Shown here in pieces: positions 56,489 through 64,000 of a stretch of DNA of 64,000 nucleotides. Each line of letters begins with the position of its first letter. Positions within the stretch are counted from its first letter, which is position 1. The notes under the pieces were generated by a model. The model ran no database searches, was not told the DNA's origin, and was given only the letters and a program-made list of their open reading frames with translations. Made by a program: the position numbers and the translations under genes. This stretch comes from Stropharia rugosoannulata (taxonomy: Eukaryota > Basidiomycota > Agaricomycetes > Agaricales > Strophariaceae), in assembly GCA_028532985.1 (NCBI GenBank), contig JANCIK010000010.1, positions 2,108,001-2,172,000 of the forward strand. Direction: 5' to 3'.

Positions 56489-58620
56489 ATGCCCCCTCCT
56501 CCCCTTCAGGATGAGCTTACATCCACAGTCTGTGGCGCAGTTCAGCAGCTAACTCAGCACAGAAAGGCAAATTTTCTCCTTGACACCGCTCTCACCCTCA
56601 TAGATGCCGGACAGTAAGTGCTGCGCAAGGCCTGCGGTGTGGGGAAACCTTTCCAACGTGTTTCCGTCTAGATATGGCCCAGAGGTCGAAAATTACTTTG
56701 ATGTGTACCTGCGGACGCCTGGAATCCCGCGCGAAGATATGGCCAAAGCCTTGTTGGCTCGCGGAAACGCACGCAAGCGCGGTGGAGAGAAACTGCTAGC
56801 GAAAGCACAGGAAGGTACGAGGCATACACCACCGCTTTGATTCAAATTGCTCATTCTCTTCAGATTTCCAAGCTGTTTTGAAGCTGGATCCTTCAAACAA
56901 AGTCATCCAGCACCACCTTCGGAGAAAAGTGGTGTGTGTCCTTCTCCGAGGCCGCCCAAGTCCAACTAACGTGCACCCAAGATCCACTTCTCCAACGAAC
57001 CCGCATCGCAACGGATTCCACTAGAAATTTGGGAGCGGATAGCGTCGCACACCCCCCGCTACCATCTCCGTGCATGGCTGTTCATCTCGCCATTCCATCG
57101 AGACATCGCCGTCCGACATATCTTTCACACCGTAGATATCTATTTTGGCGACGATCAACCTGAAAATCTCACTCGAGGACTGGATATTTTCGACAGGGCC
57201 AAGAACGATCCCGTCTTTGCCAGCATGGTTAAATCCCTGAGACTACATTGGGCATACGAGGAGGGCGACATGTTAGATCTCATGACCCGTGAGTTATGTT
57301 TTTTTTTTTGCCTGTGTGGATTGAACAGTCAATTATATGCGCAACAGGAATTTTCAAGACGGCACTCCCGGAATTCAAAGCCCTCTGTGATTTTGAATGG
57401 ATAGGTTACCCCGAGATGAGAGCAGAGATGGTACAGGCCGTCCTGGCTAGCCATAAGCACCTTCATGGACTCGGCCTCATGTACGTTCCCGCGATGTTAT
57501 TTCCGTCTGTACCTAACGCATATACTCAGTGGTTGGCACTTTGACGCCGTGGGTGTATCCGCATTCCGCAACCTGCGCAAGTTCACGCTGCGCGCAGAGG
57601 ACGACGACGGGTTCGCAGACATGGGAGAGGTGCGCACTGTGCTCGACAAGAACGAGCACACGCTGCGGCACCTTATTCTTGGTGCATATCTTGAGCGCCA
57701 GCACTCATGGGATTCGGCCTTCCAGTCCGCTACAATCAAGAACCTCACGCATCTCGACCTCGTCGACACCCGCGTCTCACATGTCGTCCTAGCACGCATT
57801 GCTCATGCACACAACCTCCAGAGCCTCACTCTACATGGTACGCTCGAGGAGCCTGCGTCTGCTGCGGTAGTCTTCGGCTCTGACCATGTCATCGACGGGC
57901 GACACACGTTCCTTCCTCACCTCGAAGCCTTCCGTTTCGTCCTCGTCGGCCATGACGACGATCACGGACTATACTATTCCGTGACTCAGTTTTTGCGTCA
58001 GCGCAAGCGCCTTCGGCGTCTGGACCTGGGGAGCTGCCCGCTCGACATGGTGCTCAGCCTTCTGCCTGACCTGACAGGCTTGCGCGTACTAGGCGTACGC
58101 ATCGCAAACGTCACCCAGGCATCTGTCGCGGCACTTATCGACGCCGTTCCTCAGCAAATGCTCGCGATGCACCTCTCCACAGTGATTTCCGAGAAGCCCC
58201 TTGTATGTTTCCCTTCCTTATTGTAATGATAAAAATTGTATTGATCATCCCTCCCTGCAGAATGAGTACGCCCGCGAATTTGGCAAGTTCCCTTCACTTG
58301 CGTTCCTCCATCTGCACTGCCCAACAAAACGGCGCCCAAAGCCAAATCTCATGTCGGAGAAGGACTTCCAGGTCCAGACAGACATGTGGCTCTCCTCCGC
58401 GCGCAGCGTGGCTACCGCGATTCCGTCGCTCGACTTCCTGGGGTGGCACGGCGAGCACTACGTCGTCGTGCGTACAGATCTAGGGAGCGTCGAGCTGAAA
58501 GAGCTCCCAACCCGCCGCCGCCTGGACTGCGGGAAGGGCGTCGATCTCGGGTCCGACGACGCCGCGTGGCTCGAGCGGAAAGACGTCCCCATCGACTACG
58601 AGATGCCCGGGCTGGACTGA
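56489..58620 (+). CDS. F-box protein with TPR-like N-terminus and leucine-rich repeats
   Basis: Exons join in frame from MPPPPLQDELTSTVCGAVQQ. A TPR-like helical pair follows (NFLLDTALTLIDAG; MAKALLARGNARKRGGEKLL; DFQAVLKLDPSNKVIQHHLR), then the F-box: SQRIPLEIWERIASHTPRYH and LRAWLFISPFHRDIAVRHIF. The rest has irregular leucine-rich repeats: ALPEFKALCDFEWI, LRKFTLRAEDD, LTHLDLVDTRVSHVVLARIA, NLQSLTLHGTL, RLRRLDLGSCPLDMVLSLL and LRVLGVRIANVTQASVAALI. The last exon ends at 58620 (...PIDYEMPGLD). F-box proteins of this kind bring substrates to an SCF ubiquitin ligase. About five introns, two of them with tight donor and acceptor matches. Confidence 0.82.
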
Positions 58621-59391
58621 ATGGGCACGTGTGCGTCTCCAGTGCGCGAGCCGTGCTGCTGGAGCTGCATGCCCATACGCGGGCGCGAGCATGGGATGGG
58701 CACTCAGTGTGTGTGAGTGTGGGGCGTTCGGTACCGCGCACTTGAGTGTCTTTGCACTATATTGCCATCCCATGAACTCTCTCGCACTCCGTCTATTCCA
58801 ATTCCAGGTCAAGAGGGCGGCGGGTGCGCAGCCCTTTCACATAGTCTATACCCACCAATCGTTCTCTCCTTCGTTGTGTCTATGACTACCGGATTGTCGC
58901 CGACCAGGCGCAGCCGCAGGTTCCTGCGTGTCTTTTGTGTAAAATTAGCTCCGTTTTCTTGTCGACTCTGCTTTCGATGTATCACCGTCCCCTATGTATT
59001 ATATTAGCCTCTTGCACTTTACGCATATAGACGGAATATCACTTCCTCGGCAGTACTGATGTCCATCCCTCAGTAACTACTGATCGGCTGGGGTATTTAT
59101 ACCGATTCGATCAAGTACCTCAAGCAAGCAGTGGGTATTAGGATGTGAGATATCATTACTTTACGTAGCATAAGTCATAATGAGAAGAGGTACAAGCCCA
59201 AGTCAAGCTAATGAAATGAACTACTAGATACACAGGTATCCCATACACATGAGGTCACAAGAAACACAGCATGACACGAACCGCAATCCAAAAGGTATCA
59301 CCAGCGCCAGCACAGAAGCGAACCCTACTCTGTGCCAATATCCACCATCTAAACATCCACAGATGGCCATCCCAAAGTCCAAGACCGAGCC
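58621..59391. other. 3' intergenic region between convergent F-box and AKR1 genes
   Basis: No gene is seen. The frames on both strands are GC-rich continuations of the flanking genes. The two genes share this 3' flank. Confidence 0.5.
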
Positions 59392-62046
59392 TTACACTTG
59401 GCTAACCGGCTCGTAGCCGCCACGACTGCTCCCCGCACGACCAAGTCCCAAGCCCATGAACAGTCCTTTCCGCGCTGAGCTCCCCCCTTTGCGCACACCA
59501 GGAGCGTCCTCTTCGTCTTCCATGTCGCGCCTCCTCTTCGCCTCGCGGAATCCCTCTAGTGGGACGTCGTACAACTTCTCGTACTCCACACCCAATTCCT
59601 TCCCAGCCGACCAGAAGTCCTTGCAATTCGCGACGAAGCCCTGATCGAATGGGTTGCTCGCTTTGTTTGCACGAGCGAGGCCGTCGACTGCTTTTCCTTT
59701 CGTAAAGCGGTCAAAGCCTAGCAGGTTCATGAGGAAACTGCTACCGCACCCGGCACAGATTCCAGAATGGCGATGCACAGCGCCCGTAGTGGCCGCAACA
59801 GCGCCGGGGTCAGCGACGAGCGCGTTGTCCTCTGTATCCACGCCAGGAAGCACGGCTGCCCCTCCGTGGTGTTGATGACGGTGGCCCATTTGTCCAGATA
59901 GTGAGGCACCGCCGCGACCGCCCATGAAGCCGTAGCGACCCAGATTAGATACTTCGAGCGTGGTCATCTGGCGCGCGACTTGCCATAGCTGAGAGGCCAG
60001 GAGAATCGAGGTCCAAGTCAGCTGGAGAGTTGCCCAAGCAGCGACGGAGACGAGGAAAGTATCATGTGCGGTGATTGCACAAAGATCGCCCGGGAGGGGA
60101 CAGGAAGCTGATATTTCGGCAGGGTCCGTCGGGAGTGGGGCTCCTGAAAAATCTGGAGGAAACAACTGAGTATATGCCATATGGAACGTGGTATAGGGCG
60201 CATACAGGCGTAAGTGAGGTAGTCAAACAGGACGATACCGATGACAAGGGTCCCGACGAACAAAAGGAACTGGCGATGATTGTTGTAGCCCACTAAAATA
60301 TTGCGACCCATCAGAGTGGATGCTTTCTTGTAACAAGAATCAACTAACCACAATTCCATACCCAAGGGCAATGACTATTTTTCTTATTAGCATCGTTAAG
60401 AATATTGATAAGAAAGGGAGCTTACTGATCGCTACGGGCAACGCATTTGTCGCATACACGACAGTGTTTTGAACGAAGAGGTTTGCGTGCCATACATTGA
60501 ATACAAAATGTCTGCCCATTCAGGCGTCCTTCAGACGCCAGATCTTCGATTACCTGGAAACAAACAAGTATTACTTCCGCGAACTAATAAAATAGTGGAA
60601 TATAACTTGCAGATTTCAGTTCTTCATCACTGGCAGGTTTTGGGCATGTTCCCGGGTCGAGTGTGATAGCACGGAAAAAGTTGTATGAACACAACCCAAC
60701 CGATAAAGCAAATAGAAGGTGAGCTAGCGAGTGTGATTGCGTTTCTGTGCATATTTCAGGCGACAAATTCAGACTTTGTTGAGCTAAATCGACTTACGTT
60801 GGACAAGTCGAGTGAACCAGCAGTACAGCACCCAGACAATGGACCCGGAGATAATGCCTGCGAAGTATGGCGTTTGACTAACGCTATCGGTATATGTTGA
60901 GTTATTCAAGAGCACTCGTGTCACGATCTATACTATGGTGAGTGAATCAGACACAAGTACGAGAACAATCGACGCACATGATGCATTCCAAAGAACTCTG
61001 CAGCAGCAAGCAAAATACCGGTATACCATGGTAGTACAGTCAGTGTCATGAACATTAAATAGAAAAATATCGTTGGCATAATAAAGATGACGAGCTTCGT
61101 ATTCCGCTGCGATGAAAGTTAGTCAGTGCAAACGCATACGATATCAAAACCGCCACTCACATCGCTCAGTGGCTTTCCGCGCTTGACACCGTGCTCGTTC
61201 ATGCCGCCTTCCTCCAACGCACGCTTCCATGCTCCCAAGCTTTTCAGTTCCACCGCCATATCCCGTGGTGTCCTTCCTTCGCCGTCTTTCGCATTGAGAT
61301 CACCTCCCTTCTCCACTAGTCTTCGTATCGCGATTCTGTTTCCCCGAACCACCGCCCAGTGCAATGGAGACAAGCCTGCGTCGTCCTTCAGGTTCGGGTT
61401 CGCACCGTGCCGCAGCAACAAATCAACGCTCAGTGCATCGCCTTGGTATGCCGCCCACATCAGTGCTGTATGTCCTTGCGCATCCCGCGAGTCGACTCCC
61501 ACGGGTTGATGTAGTAAGTAAAGCAAAGGCATAATGGATGAAGAATGTGTGACGAGGTGCAGGGAGTTGTAGCCCTGCGAGTCTGCGATTGTCGGGTCTG
61601 CGCCGTGCGCAATGAGCAGCTGGATAACGTAGAGGTAACCATTACGAGCGGCCCATTGCATGGGTGTGGCTACGAGATCACCACCTCGTGCGTCGACATC
61701 GGCGCCATGCTCGAGCAAAAGGCGACACGCTGCAACGTGTGCATTGATCGCCGCCCAGTGTAATGGTGTAATGTTCTGTGGGTCCCGATCCGTCGCGCTG
61801 GCCCGCCCAGAGGCAATGAGCTCCTTAATGAGTGGAACATCACCACGCTGCGCGGCGACGAAGATAGAGTTCTTTTCAAGTTGGGCAGATCAGCGGGATG
61901 CATATGAAATGACGACGTGGGGTACGAACCTCATCTGGTTGTGTAGCAGGGTCATTAAGCGCCTGGGCGAAGGTCAAGTCCGTAGCAGTGGCCGTCTCTG
62001 TCGATACGAGAGACGTAGAGGGCGCTGCTTTCCGGATGTCGTCCAT
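59392..62046 (-). CDS. AKR1: Ankyrin-repeat palmitoyltransferase (DHHC family)
   Basis: The start at 62046 ([20 protein letters not shown]) leads to ankyrin repeats: [100 protein letters not shown] and [20 protein letters not shown]. Four or more membrane helices follow, with the Cys-rich CRD between them: [40 protein letters not shown]. The DHHC site is complete. A phase-2 intron (60375-60425) falls inside its second residue codon, and CPWVWNC sits on a 26 nt exon (60349-60374). The C-terminus is Gly/His-rich and ends YEPVSQV. Akr1 palmitoylates proteins such as Yck2 and Ste-pathway partners at the Golgi. Confidence 0.92.
60349..60374 (-). other. 26 nt microexon carrying the catalytic DHHC cysteine
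   Basis: On the minus strand, exon sequence TCATTGCCCTTGGG... is flanked by TAG acceptor and GTTAG donor. Spliced, it supplies HCPWVWNC between RSD(H) and VGYNN. Introns on both sides are 51 and 56 nt. Confidence 0.75.
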
Positions 62047-63397
62047 CGTCGTCGACGTCGTCTTGAGCGTTTGATTTTGCAGCGCCCAACCTAGGCTGTG
62101 CTCGTTAATGTGTGTATTTGTCAGCGGTGGGTGGCAGGCCTTGATGGCAACCGTCGCGCGCAGCTTTCTTGGTCGAAAACGATAAACACAAAACCGTGCT
62201 CTGAGAACAAGTCAAGAAGCCGTCAGTTGCTGGGTTTCGTCCCTTGCGATGCTTAGTGCCATCCGCAATGGACTGCGGTGGCCGTAGAGTCTAAACTCCG
62301 ACGAAATTTACGTCTTCCCCGGCACCATAAATTATAATGCAGGCACCACTTCAATCATAATTAAATCTCGAGGACAATCGGAGGACAACTGGCTCTACTA
62401 ATACTATGATATGCTGCAGACTCCGAGTTATAATTTTTGTTTTCCTAATAGAACTGTATACTACAGATTACATTATGAATGCTTTAAGTTGGCTTTAAGG
62501 TATTTTTACAAAGTTGGAGTTACGGTATGTGGTCAATGTATATGTTCAAGTGATTCAAGTTGACCAGTGTACACCTACATCTTGATAAGAGGTTTTCAAT
62601 GCAGGAGGCCCGTCATATTGCAGCAAGTCACAATATACTGAAGTATTTATCAGTGAATGGCTGAACAAGATGTCTACGGGTTGTCTACATATATAAGGAG
62701 AAAGTAGTACCCTCACAGTGCCTGTTTAGATTGCCACTCGAGTGTGATTTGTACTTAGATTAAGAATTCCATCAGCCATTGAGTACGGAATCTGTACAAT
62801 TTAAACAAAAGTTGTAGACGAGCTACAAATTGATTTACGATTTGTAGTCACTACACTACAAACTCCTACACTCCTACAAGTCGGGGAGAATAGAAAAGTA
62901 TAGCATTAAAAATTGATACAGATCCGTACGGTCTCATTTAGCAATGATTGGTTTAGACAGTGTTTAAAGGAGGACTCGTTCATGTTGATGAGAAAGAGTT
63001 CAAAAAATCGGAGTTACGCAAGAAAAAAAAACGGCCTTTGCCGGGGCTGAGTTTAGATAATTACCGGCGCGAGGACTCTTGGACGTGGAACGATTCGTCG
63101 ATGAATAGAGTCTGAATGTTAACGGTTACGACTGGCTACACATATCATTGAGATTCCAGCCCACTCCAAACCAGCCACGTATACTCCAGTGTGATACATG
63201 CCTACTGTTTTGCGGGTCGCAGGCACATAACGCCTGTCTGCGATACTGCAGCTCATTTAAGTAAGCAACTGGGTATCGTCTTATCACAAATCTCCTGCTC
63301 TAGCTCCTCGTGGCTCCTCGCCCATCTTCACATCCCAGAAACTCTTCTGGAAATTCTTTTAATTCCGCGATACATCAACAGGCAATCAGGAGATCCC
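62047..63397. other. Intergenic region between divergent AKR1 and F-box genes
   Basis: 1.35 kb without a recognisable gene; AT-rich from 62320 to 63060, with short near-repeats CTACAAA/CTACACTCCTACAAG near 62850-62880. No transposon ends were recognised. Both promoters lie here. Confidence 0.45.
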
Positions 63398-64000
63398 ATG
63401 CCATCTATCTATAATCGCCCTATTCACGCTATATCATACCTCGACGAAATCCCATTCGACGTTAAAGATGTCATCCTAAGCTTCATTGAAGAGCCGCGCC
63501 ATCTGCTAGCCTTAGCGCTCACTGGCAAAGAATGGTCAAAGCTTATCATCCCTAATCATCTCGACTATCGCATCCTGCGCATCCGTTGGCCTGGACGCCA
63601 GTATATCTGGCCGTACATGGCCCTTCGCGCAGATCTGACCAAGAACATACGAGTGGTGCGCTTCACTTCGCCTCAGGATAATTCCCCGGAAATATTTCCG
63701 CGCTCCCTGCGCGAAGACGAGGGGACGACGGTGTCGCTCCCTTTTGGCTCGACATCGGTCAGGGTCATGACAGCTGCTTTGCTGAATTTTAAGCACCTGA
63801 AGTCTTTCACCTGGAACGGATTTCGTGCCCATTCTCTGTACACGGGGCCCATATTTGATGCCCTTCACCAATGCGTGGACTTGGAAGAGCTGCACATGAT
63901 ACAGATGCTGCCGCCGACAGAGCCGATAAGGCTTGATACGTCGGTGAGTCAGCTAAAACGCAGCTTTTGCATTTTTGAACTTCCTCTTTTCCATCATAGA
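63398..64000 (+). CDS. F-box protein, 5' part (runs off the window)
   Basis: A start at 63398 opens an exon of 182 codons (63398-63943) with a clear donor GTGAGT at 63944 and an acceptor TAG at 63997-63999, so exon 2 starts with the last base of the window. The F-box is complete: LDEIPFDVKDVILSFIEEPR, then HLLALALTGKEWSKLIIPNH and LDYRILRIRWP. The typical leucine-rich part begins with LLNFKHLKSFTWNGF. The rest of the gene lies outside. The minus-strand frame 63895-63536 is its shadow. This is the third F-box-like gene in the window. Confidence 0.8.
   Translation, partial: MPSIYNRPIHAISYLDEIPFDVKDVILSFIEEPRHLLALALTGKEWSKLIIPNHLDYRILRIRWPGRQYIWPYMALRADLTKNIRVVRFTSPQDNSPEIFPRSLREDEGTTVSLPFGSTSVRVMTAALLNFKHLKSFTWNGFRAHSLYTGPIFDALHQCVDLEELHMIQMLPPTEPIRLDTSVSQLKRSFCIFELPLFHHR

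Noticed and set aside
63536..63895. 119-codon minus-strand frame near the right edge
   Set aside because: It lies opposite the first exon of the F-box gene, whose F-box motif is clear on the plus strand.

Overview
This is nuclear DNA from a filamentous basidiomycete, most likely an Agaricomycete of the wood-decay or polypore kind. Genes are cut by many 50-65 nt GT-AG introns. Several families are typical of that group: a DUF6533 seven-helix protein, a TPR plus DUF4470 protein, an HNH-type WTPEMTEAAKKR family protein, large F-box/LRR proteins, a MYND protein, and a CaaX lipopeptide mating pheromone precursor. No bacterial features were seen: no operons, CRISPR array or rRNA, and I found no tRNA.

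Layout. 0-2.9 kb holds a short pogo/Tigger-type DNA transposon (328-1142) and otherwise unrecognised sequence. 2.9-6.4 kb has a multi-exon cytochrome P450 and a small conserved fungal protein. 7.0-9.0 kb is an F-box-like gene. 10.8-17.5 kb is a striking block: a pheromone precursor (10779-10937), the mitochondrial RNA polymerase RPO41, and a head-to-head pair encoding ATP synthase subunit h (ATP14) and the F1-ATPase inhibitor (INH1), which share a 126 bp promoter. 17.5-20.2 kb has no gene I recognise. 20.2-34.2 kb carries a DUF6533 protein, a hydrophilic stress-type protein with a CRE/TATA promoter, a MYND protein, tRNA pseudouridine synthase DEG1/PUS3, a SurE-family phosphatase, a kelch-repeat protein and a membrane-anchored alpha/beta hydrolase.

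34.3-39.4 kb is a transposon island: a 669 bp near-perfect palindrome flanked by TA, a copia-type gag fragment with a half-tRNA primer binding site, an HNH-family gene, and a foldback element whose arms carry arrays of GCGCGAAA/GCGCGGAA motifs. 40.7-62.0 kb returns to housekeeping genes, mostly on the minus strand: METTL14/Kar4-like MT-A70 protein, HPC2/ubinuclein, GH38 alpha-mannosidase, a TPR/DUF4470 protein, an F-box/LRR gene on the plus strand, and the ankyrin-DHHC palmitoyltransferase AKR1. A 5' partial F-box gene runs off the right end.

How the genes relate. Three adjacent genes (RPO41, ATP14, INH1) serve mitochondrial transcription and ATP synthase. METTL14 and HPC2 are neighbouring nuclear genes acting on mRNA methylation and chromatin. 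The other genes look functionally independent, as expected in a fungal chromosome. Gene models were spliced by eye, so exon ends are approximate where not stated.
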